Shown: piece after piece, positions 1-6,832 of the stretch
Layout: the number at the start of each line of letters is the position of its first letter
How positions within the stretch are numbered: the first letter of the stretch is position 1
Origin: an uncultured Bacillota bacterium
GTDB lineage: Bacteria > Bacillota > Clostridia > Peptostreptococcales > Anaerovoracaceae
Reading direction: 5' to 3'
Length of the DNA stretch: 8,020 nucleotides
Assembly: GCA_946408315.1 (NCBI GenBank)
Contig: CAMJRV010000097.1
Coordinates: 1-8,020, forward strand
Position numbers and translations under genes: made by a program
Notes under the pieces: model-generated
Databases searched by the model: none
What the model was told of the DNA's origin: nothing
What the model saw: only the letters and a program-made list of their open reading frames with translations

Positions 1-137
1 GCCATGAGCGCCGCAATCTTCTCGTATGTCTCTCCTTTGGGAAACGCGACATTCTTGCTTGCAACGATCTCCATGCCGTCGGAAACGACACCCACCTTCA
101 GATTGGTACCTCCCACATCAAAACCTATTTGATACAT
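1..137 (-). CDS. ROK-family sugar kinase, N-terminal 45 residues only
   Basis: The window edge cuts this gene after 45 codons. The protein begins MYQIGFDVGGTNLKVGVV, where DVGGTNLK (7-14) is the first phosphate-binding loop of the ROK/actin-fold ATPase family. Because this loop starts at residue 7, there is no room for the winged-helix DNA-binding domain of NagC/XylR-type ROK repressors, so a kinase is expected (glucokinase-, fructokinase- or allokinase-like). The ATG at 137-135 is preceded by AGGAG (150-146) at 8 nt, and the SD overlaps the TAG stop of the second dehydrogenase (TAGGAG). That leaves 11 nt between stop and start and suggests coupling. As last visible gene of the pathway it probably phosphorylates the released or regenerated sugar. 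Substrate motifs, including the ROK zinc-binding segment, lie outside the window. Confidence 0.87.
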   Translation of the reverse strand, partial: MYQIGFDVGGTNLKVGVVSDGMEIVASKNVAFPKGETYEKIAALM

Positions 138-148
138 CCTTTTTTCTC

Positions 149-1123
149 CTATGATTCTTTACTGATTTGTTCCAATATCTCCACGACCGCCAGAATCTCT
201 TCCTCCTTGATGATCTCGGAAGGACGGTTGTTTGTGACGCAGTCCATGAAGTGTGTAAGCTCCTCCAGAAATACTCCTGTCGGAGGCACGTTGATTCCCG
301 TCGGAATCTTGATTTTTTCCTCTGTGTCGAACACCAGCGGCGCGCGGTCAAACTGATAGGCCGTCAGCTTCGTACCGTCGTTGACGACCACCGCCTCTTC
401 AAAATAAACCCTCCACCTCGCAGTAAAAGGGATATCCGCATTGAACCATGCGGCTTCCGCCAGCACGTTAAAACCGGGATACCGGTAAAAGAACCGGTAT
501 TGTTCCTTATATTTCCTGTCGTCATTGCCGCAGCTTGTAAACCGGAACTCCTCCGGCTTTCCGAACACACTTATCATCAGATCCAGATCATGGATGTGAA
601 GGTCAAAGGGGAGATGACCGCTTTTCTCTTTCTCGAAAAGCCAGCCTCCCTGGGCCCACCTGGGGCAGGCGGACAGTCTTTCAAAGACAACGTCCAGTAC
701 CTTTCCGTAGCACCGATCCTCCACCAGTTCCTTTAAAATCTGGCTTTCCCTGTAAAAGCGCAGCACCTGGCCGACAAATAATTGTACACCCTTTTCCCTC
801 GCCAGATCAAACATTTCTTTTGCGTCGGACACCGTTAAAGCGATGGGCTTTTCCGTGATGGTATGCTTTCCCTTCGACAGAGCCTTCATCACGTGTTCCT
901 TATGCAGAAAGGTCGGAGTACAGACGTCCACCACATCGATTTCCTGGCTCTCCAGCATGGAGTCCACATCGTGGTATAAAGGCACGCCCCATTCCCGAGC
1001 CCGCTCCTCATCCTGTCTCGCCTGACCGACGACGGCAGTCACACGGCAATCCGCCAGAAAAGCATAGTTGCTCCAGTGAACGGTACCCATACCGCCGGCC
1101 CCGACAATACCGATCCTTATCAT
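149..1123 (-). CDS. Gfo/Idh/MocA-family NAD(P)-dependent sugar oxidoreductase B
   Basis: This is the second dehydrogenase, 324 aa, and shorter than the first (382 aa). It has the N-terminal Rossmann motif GAGGMG (8-13), the family motif ITEKPIALT (89-97) with Lys92 as probable catalytic lysine, and an active-site segment FDLHIHDLDL (173-182) in which Asp174 and His178 match the usual Asp-x3-His spacing. The preceding SGHLP is a departure from the common SGG[A/S]xL. The tail (about 230-324) is the expected beta-sheet domain plus a closing helix. The start is ATG 1123, 1 nt after the isomerase stop, with a GGGG-type SD about 7 nt upstream. It could reduce the keto intermediate left by the TIM-barrel enzyme, recycling the NAD(P)H made by the first dehydrogenase; this is inference. 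Inositol or anhydrosugar dehydrogenase activity is an alternative. The stop TAG (151-149) is part of the SD of the next gene. Confidence 0.92.
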   Translation of the reverse strand: MIRIGIVGAGGMGTVHWSNYAFLADCRVTAVVGQARQDEERAREWGVPLYHDVDSMLESQEIDVVDVCTPTFLHKEHVMKALSKGKHTITEKPIALTVSDAKEMFDLAREKGVQLFVGQVLRFYRESQILKELVEDRCYGKVLDVVFERLSACPRWAQGGWLFEKEKSGHLPFDLHIHDLDLMISVFGKPEEFRFTSCGNDDRKYKEQYRFFYRYPGFNVLAEAAWFNADIPFTARWRVYFEEAVVVNDGTKLTAYQFDRAPLVFDTEEKIKIPTGINVPPTGVFLEELTHFMDCVTNNRPSEIIKEEEILAVVEILEQISKES

Positions 1124-1124
1124 C

Positions 1125-2048
1125 TCAAATCCCCTTCTTCCCCAAAAATTGGGACATATACCGGAAACTCTGCTCGATTCCGTATTTCACGTCCTCGATA
1201 CTGCCCTCAAATGCCTTGTCTTCGACTTCGATACAGGCCGGCCCGCTGTAGCGGATATCGTTCAACGCGCTGACGAAAGCCGCGAAATCGACGCCTCCCA
1301 AGCCCGGCAGTTTCGGAGAATGCCAGAGAGCCGGATAGGAGAAAAATCCGTACTCGTCAAGCTGGTCCCGGTTGATCTTGATATCCTTGAAATGGACATG
1401 GAAAATCCGGTCCTTAAATTCGTACAGCGGCTTGCAGATATCCATCCCCAACAGGTACGGGTGGGACGGATCGTAATTCAAGCCGAGATTGGGACTCAGT
1501 TCAAACATCTTCCTCCATACATGGGGAGTCGACGCCAGATTGTTGCCGCCCGGCCATTCGTCCTGGGTATAGAGCATCGGGCAGTTTTCGATGGCGATTT
1601 TCACGCCGTGCTCTTCCGCGAGCCTCATGATAGGCGTCCATACCTCCCGAAACAGCTCGATATTCTCATCCACCGTCTTGTTCTTATTCTTCCCGATAAA
1701 CGTCGTCACTATGTTGATCCCCATCCGGGCGGACACAACGATGAGTTTTTTGATATGCTCCTGGGCCACCTGCGCCGTCTCCGGGTCCGGGTCCAGCGCG
1801 TTGGGATAATAGCCTAAGGAAGAAATCTCAACGTTCCGCGCCTTCGCGTAATTCTTATAATATTCGATCTTCGCGTCGTCCAGCTCGTTGATATCGATAT
1901 GGGTGACTCCGGCGTAGCGGCGTACAGCCTTCCCCACCGGCCAGCAGCAGACCTCGACGCAGCCAAAGCCTGCGGCTGCGGCATAATCGAAAACCTCTTC
2001 AAACGTAAAGTCCGGCAGTATTGCAGATACCAGCCCTAAATTCATCAT
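1125..2048 (-). CDS. TIM-barrel sugar isomerase/epimerase-family enzyme (xylose isomerase-like, AP endonuclease 2 fold)
   Basis: This is a soluble protein of 307 aa, predicted to be a metal-dependent TIM barrel acting on a keto or aldo sugar. The four expected metal ligands occur in order: Glu154 in IAIENCP, Asp193 in NYDPSHP (with His196), His219 in HVHFKD (Lys221 and Asp222 follow), and Glu274 in CIEVED. That set is the one used by IolI/IolE-type and ketose 3-epimerase-type enzymes, and also by relatives that catalyse beta-elimination of 3-keto-glycosides. Start: the reading frame extends to ATG 2054, but AGGAGG is then only 2 nt away; ATG 2048 has an 8-nt spacer and is preferred, and ATG 2045 (11 nt) is possible. 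The stop TGA (1127-1125) is 1 nt from the next start, so translation is probably coupled. Isomerase, epimerase, dehydratase and C- or O-glycoside lyase cannot be separated from sequence alone. Confidence 0.9.
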   Translation of the reverse strand: MMNLGLVSAILPDFTFEEVFDYAAAAGFGCVEVCCWPVGKAVRRYAGVTHIDINELDDAKIEYYKNYAKARNVEISSLGYYPNALDPDPETAQVAQEHIKKLIVVSARMGINIVTTFIGKNKNKTVDENIELFREVWTPIMRLAEEHGVKIAIENCPMLYTQDEWPGGNNLASTPHVWRKMFELSPNLGLNYDPSHPYLLGMDICKPLYEFKDRIFHVHFKDIKINRDQLDEYGFFSYPALWHSPKLPGLGGVDFAAFVSALNDIRYSGPACIEVEDKAFEGSIEDVKYGIEQSFRYMSQFLGKKGI

Positions 2049-2054
2049 ATCCAT

Positions 2055-2082
2055 TACCTCCTTGCTTGTTAATTTTGTGCAA
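2055..2082 (-). repeat. 28-nt perfect direct repeat, copy 2 (contains the SD of the isomerase gene)
   Basis: This copy is identical to 6833-6860 in the same orientation and position: immediately before a start codon, ending in AGGAGG (2062-2057) plus TA. It occupies most of the gap after the first dehydrogenase gene (stop TAA 2104-2102). Just upstream, GCAAA (2099-2095) can pair with TTTGC (2083-2079), a weaker parallel of the hairpin that precedes copy 1. Confidence 0.9.
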
Positions 2083-2101
2083 ACTTAAAACAAATTTGCT
2101 T

Positions 2102-3250
2102 TTATTTTGCCTCTATTTGAACCCACTGTCTCGTCTTTGCGCTTTCGCAGATCCGTTCGCAGAGAAGCATCTCCCGGTATCCCGCCTCAAAGGTTGCAAA
2201 ATCCCGAACGGACGCGTCCTTCGCCTCAACGGCCTGATAAAACTTGGCGAAGTTCTGCTTATGGGTATCCGGGAAGCCTTCCGTATGTCCGCCCGGATAG
2301 CTGATCACCTTCCGCGTTTCTTCATACAGGATGGAGGGGTCCTTGACGATCTGCTGATTGTAGGTTTCCCTTCTGCCCATCCAGAGCTCGTTGCCCAGCT
2401 CGCTGTCCCAGTGAAGGGAAGCCTTGCTGCCGCTCAACGAGATGATCGTCTGGTTTTTCCGCCCCGCATAAGCCTGGCTTATGGTGCAGACGCCCTTTGC
2501 ACCGCCGTCGAAATGGAAGAGGACGGTACAGTAATCTTCGACGTTGACGGGTATTTCCTGATAATCTTCGGGATGCAAAGCCATTCCCGAATAGGTGTCG
2601 ATGGGCTTCAGCGGCTTCTTCCGCGTTTTGTGCATCGTTTCAAAATCGGCAAAGACCTCCACCGCTTTCTGTCCGGTGATCGTTTCCACCATATCGATCC
2701 AGTGGGAACCGATGTCGGCAAAGGCGCAGGATTGCCCCGACAGCTTCGGGTCCAGCCTCCAGCTGTAATCCGTATCGTAAAAGAGCCAGTCCTGCAGGTA
2801 AGAGCCGTGGACGCTGCGGATCGCTCCCACATCGCCGGCCCTGACCATCTCCTTCATCTGAACCACCTGAGGATTCAGGCGCAGGTTAAAGTTTACGCAG
2901 GTGACGATGCTGTGCTCCCGGGCATAGTCCCTCAGCTTCCGCGCTTCGTCCGCAGTAACGGTCAGCGGCTTTTCGCACAGTACGCTGACGCCCTTTTCCA
3001 TGGCATACATGGCCATTTCGTAGTGCATGCTGTTGGGAGTGCAGATGTGGACCGCGTCCAGCGCTTCCCGGTCGATCATTTCTCTGTAGTCCGCATATCC
3101 TTTCGGAACGAAGAGCGCTTCCGCCTTCTTTTCCGCGTCCCGGGCGGCGGCCAGGGCGACCACTTCCACATAGCCCAGCCTCCGCAGCGCTTCGATGTGA
3201 GCGGCCCCGATAAAACCGACGCCGATGACTCCTGTTCTCATTTTTTTCAT
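2102..3250 (-). CDS. Gfo/Idh/MocA-family NAD(P)-dependent sugar oxidoreductase A
   Basis: This is a soluble dehydrogenase of 382 aa. The Rossmann domain opens with the dinucleotide motif GVGFIG (10-15). The family Glu-Lys-Pro motif is CEKPLTV (92-98), with Lys94 the usual catalytic lysine. In the C-terminal substrate domain ADIGSHWID (178-186) supplies Asp179 and His183, the usual active-site pair. Two further stretches, LQDWLFYDTDYSWRL (152-166) and YPGGHTEGFPDTH (318-330), recall subfamilies found beside TIM-barrel sugar isomerases; that is from memory, not a search. The start is ATG 3250 with AGGGAGG at 9 nt; an internal ATG at codon 4 is less well spaced. Expected chemistry is reversible oxidation of a ring hydroxyl, often C3, of a sugar, glycoside or inositol. 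The substrate is unknown. Its sequence is far from the second dehydrogenase (149-1123), so the two probably act on different intermediates. Confidence 0.93.
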   Translation of the reverse strand: MKKMRTGVIGVGFIGAAHIEALRRLGYVEVVALAAARDAEKKAEALFVPKGYADYREMIDREALDAVHICTPNSMHYEMAMYAMEKGVSVLCEKPLTVTADEARKLRDYAREHSIVTCVNFNLRLNPQVVQMKEMVRAGDVGAIRSVHGSYLQDWLFYDTDYSWRLDPKLSGQSCAFADIGSHWIDMVETITGQKAVEVFADFETMHKTRKKPLKPIDTYSGMALHPEDYQEIPVNVEDYCTVLFHFDGGAKGVCTISQAYAGRKNQTIISLSGSKASLHWDSELGNELWMGRRETYNQQIVKDPSILYEETRKVISYPGGHTEGFPDTHKQNFAKFYQAVEAKDASVRDFATFEAGYREMLLCERICESAKTRQWVQIEAK

Positions 3251-3298
3251 AATCTCAAACCTCCCTTGCGCAATCTTGATTGTTACTACCCTAAGTTA
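3251..3298 (-). promoter_or_regulatory. 48-nt leader before the first dehydrogenase gene, with TTGCGCAA palindrome
   Basis: In transcript sense this gap holds CAATCAAGATTG, a short inverted repeat (3281-3270), then the exact palindrome TTGCGCAA (3273-3266), which runs straight into AGGGAGG (3266-3260), the Shine-Dalgarno sequence 9 nt before the ATG at 3250. The TTGC...GCAAGG context is shared with the other two longer leaders of the operon (2055-2082 and 6833-6860). No promoter or terminator is evident. The gap separates the transporter genes from the enzyme genes. Confidence 0.5.
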
Positions 3299-4258
3299 TT
3301 ACTGTCTGATCGGTTTTTCCTTATTGTAAACTGCCAGCAGCAGAATGAGCACGCCGCCCATGATGACGCTTCTCACCGCGTCGGAGGAATTCAGCACCGC
3401 CAGGCAGTTGCTGAGTACGATGATGAGCAGGGAGCCCACCGCTGTGCCCAGATAGGAACCCTTTCCTCCAATCAGCAGCGTTCCGCCGACGACGACGGCG
3501 ACGATGGACATCATCGTGTAGGAGTCCAGGGACTGGCAGATGACGAAGTTCATGTAGCCTGCGCCGATGATTCCCGCGATACCTGCCAGAAGACTTCCCA
3601 GCACGTAGGCGAGGATTTCCACCATGTCGCTTCTCACCCCGGCCAGATAAGCCGCATTCCGGTTGTTTCCGGTGAGGAAGAGCTGCTGTCCGTACCGCGA
3701 CCGGTTCAGGATATACAGGACGATGCCGAAGATCACGATCCCATAGAGAGTCATTCCCGGGATGAAGCCGAAAAACCGGTGCTGGAGCGTCATGGTAAAG
3801 AATTTCGAGGTCGTACCGGTAGGAAGGCCCTGGGTATAGACATATTGCAGCCTCGTCACAACGTTGGACACGCACATGGTGATTACCATGGCGGGAAGCT
3901 TCAGCTTCACAACGCCCACTCCGTTGACAAGTCCGACGATCAGGGCCATGGGAACGACCTGGGCGATGACCAAGGGCATCTGGCCCTCCTGCCCCGCCAT
4001 GGTGTTGGCTGTAAAGATGGCCGCCATGGACATGACCGCTCCTACGGAAAGGTCGATGCCCCCGGTGATCATAATCAGGGTCTGGCCTGCCGACGCAAAG
4101 CTCAGGAGCAGCGTCAGAGCGATGATGGAACCAAAGGTATTTGCGTTCAGGGACGCGGGATTGATGGCGATGTTGACGGCAAAGAGCAGTGCTGATATGA
4201 TCAGCGCCATGCCAACCTGATTGTCCCGTACAAACTGTCTCATCCGGTTACTCTCCAA
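3299..4258 (-). CDS. Sugar ABC transporter permease 2 (RbsC family)
   Basis: This is the second membrane subunit, 319 aa, with about ten hydrophobic segments. It carries the canonical ITGGIDLSVG (64-73), the loop LTGNNRNAAYLAGV (195-208) and a glycine-rich VVGGTLLIGGKGS stretch (257-269). It clearly differs in sequence from permease 1, so the channel is probably a heterodimer; many ribose-type importers use one permease twice. The start is uncertain. TTG 4258 has a strong AAGGGAGG (4274-4267) at 8 nt and overlaps the previous stop by 11 nt. ATG 4243 has only GGAG (4256-4253) at 9 nt and would begin 4 nt after that stop, giving 314 aa. GTG 4267 abuts the SD with no spacer and is unlikely. The stop is TAA at 3301-3299. 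Both candidate starts imply coupling to permease 1. Confidence 0.92.
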   Translation of the reverse strand: MESNRMRQFVRDNQVGMALIISALLFAVNIAINPASLNANTFGSIIALTLLLSFASAGQTLIMITGGIDLSVGAVMSMAAIFTANTMAGQEGQMPLVIAQVVPMALIVGLVNGVGVVKLKLPAMVITMCVSNVVTRLQYVYTQGLPTGTTSKFFTMTLQHRFFGFIPGMTLYGIVIFGIVLYILNRSRYGQQLFLTGNNRNAAYLAGVRSDMVEILAYVLGSLLAGIAGIIGAGYMNFVICQSLDSYTMMSIVAVVVGGTLLIGGKGSYLGTAVGSLLIIVLSNCLAVLNSSDAVRSVIMGGVLILLLAVYNKEKPIRQ

Positions 4259-5312
4259 GCCGCTCACCTCCCTTCAGCTGCTTTTTCAGCCCCGTCTTAA
4301 ATGCGGCCCGCTGGGTCTGGGCCGTAAAGATGGTGGCTACCAGTCCCAGCAGAATGATCCCGTCGGAGACCAGGTTCTGCCAGTAGGTCGTCACCTGGAA
4401 ACCCGGAATCCAGACGTATAAATGCTTGAACAGATAATAAACGCTGCTCTGGATCATGACCAGAAAACCGGAGCCGAACAGGGCGCAGCTCATAGTTCCC
4501 CATCCGCCGGAGAGGGCGATTCCTCCGAGAATGCAGGCGGCGATGGACTTCAGCCCATAGGCTTCTCCCATCAGGGGATTTCCCGCGCCGCTCATGGCGG
4601 TCAGGCAGAGTCCCGCAATGCCCGTAATGAAGCCTGCGATAAGGAAGGCCTTCATCTTGACCCTTGCCGGGTTGATCCCGGAAGCGTAAGCGTTCCTCTC
4701 GTTTCCTCCCACGGCGTAAACATGCTTGATATAAGTCGTCTTCTTCAGATAGATCCACAGCAAAAACAATACTGTGATAATGACAAAGGTAACGGGAATC
4801 ACGCCGCCGATCTCACTGGCATACGTCCTCCAAACGATCTCAGGCACCGTCCCCTGGGGCTTTGACATGATGATGACGTTGATGCCCTTCACGATATAGA
4901 TCATCGCAAAGCTGGAAAGGAGCGACGGGATTCTCATATAGGCTACGAAAAAACCGTTGACCGCCGAAATGGTCATGACGGCCAGAACTCCGGCAAGCCA
5001 CGCAACAGGCCATGGAACTCCCAGCTCCTGAGGCAGCATGATGGCGATTACGTTGACCAGGGAAAGCTGTACGCCGATGGAAATATCGATCATCCCGAGA
5101 AGCATCAGCATGGCCTGGGCCATGGTAACCAGGATAAGGGGCGTATTCTTTTCCAGAAGCAGTCCGAAGTTGCTCGCGGTAAAGAACCGGTCGGGCCCCT
5201 GAAGGGCGATATTGAGAATCAGGACCAGCGAGAACAGGACGAATCCGGTAAACGCAGGAGAGCGGCGGAATGATTCAAAACGATTGATCATCTTTAAATC
5301 CGGTCTATCCAT
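4248..5312 (-). CDS. Sugar ABC transporter permease 1 (RbsC family)
   Basis: This is an integral membrane subunit of the importer, 354 aa from the chosen start, with about ten hydrophobic segments (roughly 20-37, 58-76, 80-93, 102-124, 130-148, 170-188, 220-241, 254-269, 273-291 and 314-330). Family marks are GMIDISIG (73-80), a variant of the usual GGIDLSVG, the cytoplasmic loop AVGGNERNAYASGI (200-213), and ILGGIALSGGWGT (261-273). I chose ATG 5312 because GGGAGG (5326-5321) lies 8 nt upstream. A longer frame from GTG 5333 would place that SD inside the gene with nothing comparable in front. With this start the gene overlaps the ATPase stop by 8 nt (ATGGATAG), which suggests translational coupling. 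The stop is TAA at 4250-4248. It pairs with the shorter permease encoded next. Confidence 0.93.
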   Translation of the reverse strand: MDRPDLKMINRFESFRRSPAFTGFVLFSLVLILNIALQGPDRFFTASNFGLLLEKNTPLILVTMAQAMLMLLGMIDISIGVQLSLVNVIAIMLPQELGVPWPVAWLAGVLAVMTISAVNGFFVAYMRIPSLLSSFAMIYIVKGINVIIMSKPQGTVPEIVWRTYASEIGGVIPVTFVIITVLFLLWIYLKKTTYIKHVYAVGGNERNAYASGINPARVKMKAFLIAGFITGIAGLCLTAMSGAGNPLMGEAYGLKSIAACILGGIALSGGWGTMSCALFGSGFLVMIQSSVYYLFKHLYVWIPGFQVTTYWQNLVSDGIILLGLVATIFTAQTQRAAFKTGLKKQLKGGERLGE

Positions 5313-6825
5313 CAAGTTCACCTCCCGTATCACAACTGATCAGTCCCATCATTGCGGCGACCAGCTTTTCTTCCGTCCTGTTTTCTTCCGCCAGCATTGC
5401 GCTGACCTTTCCTTCGTAGAAGATATAGATTCTGTCCGATATCTCCAGAAGCTCCGCATTATCGCTGGAGGAAATGATGACGGTCATCCCGTCTTCCGTA
5501 CACTTTTTCAGTATTTTATGGATTTCCCGCCTGGAATTGATATCGACTCCCTTGGTCGGATCGTCCAGCAGCAGCAGTTTTGGAGCCAGAGCGATCCAGC
5601 GGCCTACCACCAGCTTCTGCTGATTTCCTCCGGAAAGGGAATTTGCGGGATGCTTTAGCGATCCTGCCTTGATATTGAACTCTTCCACCGCCCTGCCTGC
5701 GAAGCTGTTGATCTGCTTCGGGCCAAGGTAGCCGAAGATGTTTCCTTTTGTGGTTTTGCCCGCGTAAAGATTTTCCGCCACAGATCGAATGGGGAAAACG
5801 GCCTCCTTATTCCGGTCTCCCGAAACGAAGCCGATTTCTTTTTTGACTGCCTGGGCCGGAGACTTAAACCTGGCGTTTATGCCGTTGTAGTAGATTTCCC
5901 CGCTGGAAGGTTTATGAACGCCGAGGAGCGCCCGGATGAACTCCGACTGCCCCTGTCCTTCCAGTCCTCCTATGCCGATGATCTCACCCCGGAAGGCGTT
6001 GAGGGAGATGTCCTTTACCTTTGGCAGCAGAACGAGGTTCCTGACTTCAAGCACCTGCTCTTCTTTCTCTATATTTGCAAGCTGACAGACGCCCTGGGCT
6101 GCCGCGTCGGGACGCTTGCCCGTCATGTGATATACGATTTCGTTCAGGTCCATCTCGGACATCTTTCCCCTGGCTACGGTCTCGCCGCTCTTGAGTATGG
6201 TACATCCGTCGCAGAGCTTATAGATCTCTTCCATCCTGTGGGTGACGATGACGATGGCCATCCCTTCTTCTTTCAGCTCTCTCAGCGTATCAAACAGAAT
6301 ATCCACTTCATTATGGTGAAGGGACGCCGTTACTTCATCGAGCAGGAGCAGACGGGGCTTCAGGGAAATTGCCTTCGCTACCTCAAGCATGCTCTGAACG
6401 GAAGGGGGAAGGCTTCTCACCAGGTCTTCCGGCCTGCAATCTATTTTAAGCCGCCCGAGGACTTCCCTCGCCCGGGCTTCCACTTGTTTTCGGTCTACTA
6501 TGCCAAGAGGGCCTTTCGGTTCCAATCCCAGCACCAAATTATCCATGACGCTCATGCTCTGGATCAGGCTCAAATCCTGATAAGCGACAGCGATACCGAG
6601 CCTGCGGGATTCCTGTGCGTTGCCGATCTGTACCGATTTTCCGTCAATTTTAATCTCGCCCGCATTGGGATTGACCAGACCGGACAGAACCTTGACCAGC
6701 GTCGATTTTCCCGATCCGTTGGAGCCGAGAAGGGCTCTGATTTCTCCCGGCGCCACTTCAAAGGAGGCGTTGTTCAGGGCGACAACAGCGTCGAATCGCT
6801 TGGTGATTCCATGCATTTCTAACAA
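5305..6825 (-). CDS. Sugar ABC transporter ATP-binding protein, two fused ATPase domains (RbsA/MglA type)
   Basis: This cytoplasmic ATPase powers the importer; at 506 aa it has the usual length for tandem-domain sugar ATPases. Domain 1 shows Walker A GSNGSGKST (34-42), Q-loop Gln83, Walker B LLLLDE ending at Glu164, and a TH pair at 195-196 for the H-loop. Its signature motif is degenerate: LPPSVQ (139-144) where LSxGQ is expected. Domain 2 has a degenerate Walker A (GLEGQGQSE, 287-295), which is usual for this family, an intact signature LSGGNQQ (397-403), and Walker B LLLLDD in which Asp422 replaces the catalytic Glu. The predicted start is TTG at 6825: AGGAGG (6840-6835) sits 9 nt upstream and an in-frame TAG lies two codons before it. 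An ATG at 6816 would be 18 nt from that site, which is too far. The gene overlaps the first permease gene by 8 nt. Ribose, galactose or another sugar cannot be told apart here. Confidence 0.95.
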   Translation of the reverse strand: MLEMHGITKRFDAVVALNNASFEVAPGEIRALLGSNGSGKSTLVKVLSGLVNPNAGEIKIDGKSVQIGNAQESRRLGIAVAYQDLSLIQSMSVMDNLVLGLEPKGPLGIVDRKQVEARAREVLGRLKIDCRPEDLVRSLPPSVQSMLEVAKAISLKPRLLLLDEVTASLHHNEVDILFDTLRELKEEGMAIVIVTHRMEEIYKLCDGCTILKSGETVARGKMSEMDLNEIVYHMTGKRPDAAAQGVCQLANIEKEEQVLEVRNLVLLPKVKDISLNAFRGEIIGIGGLEGQGQSEFIRALLGVHKPSSGEIYYNGINARFKSPAQAVKKEIGFVSGDRNKEAVFPIRSVAENLYAGKTTKGNIFGYLGPKQINSFAGRAVEEFNIKAGSLKHPANSLSGGNQQKLVVGRWIALAPKLLLLDDPTKGVDINSRREIHKILKKCTEDGMTVIISSSDNAELLEISDRIYIFYEGKVSAMLAEENRTEEKLVAAMMGLISCDTGGELDG

Positions 6826-6832
6826 TAGAGGC

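Noticed and set aside
1..137. ROK-family transcriptional repressor (NagC/XylR type).
   Set aside because: The phosphate-binding loop starts at residue 7, leaving no room for the N-terminal DNA-binding domain of the repressor branch.
1149..1817. A plus-strand open frame of 222 codons opposite the isomerase gene.
   Set aside because: The minus-strand frame carries all metal ligands of the TIM-barrel family; the plus-strand product looks like no known protein.
1125..2048. Two-subunit C-glycoside deglycosidase (DgpB/DgpC type).
   Set aside because: The TIM-barrel subunit could fit, but the small partner subunit normally encoded beside it is absent between the flanking genes.
149..3250. Canonical myo-inositol (iol) operon.
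   Set aside because: Dehydrogenase and TIM-barrel families fit, but no IolB, IolC or IolD gene is visible and a ROK kinase replaces the usual set. Not excluded if more genes lie outside the window.
2021..4195. A plus-strand open frame of 724 codons spanning the first dehydrogenase gene, the 48-nt leader and most of permease 2.
   Set aside because: It is antisense to two well supported genes. The translation is rich in His, Asp, Arg and Gln, has no recognisable domain and no clear SD, as expected for a frame kept open by the codon bias of the opposite strand.
5914..6822. A plus-strand open frame of 302 codons opposite the ATPase gene.
   Set aside because: It lies entirely antisense to intact Walker and signature motifs; the translation shows no domain. 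Treated as a shadow frame.
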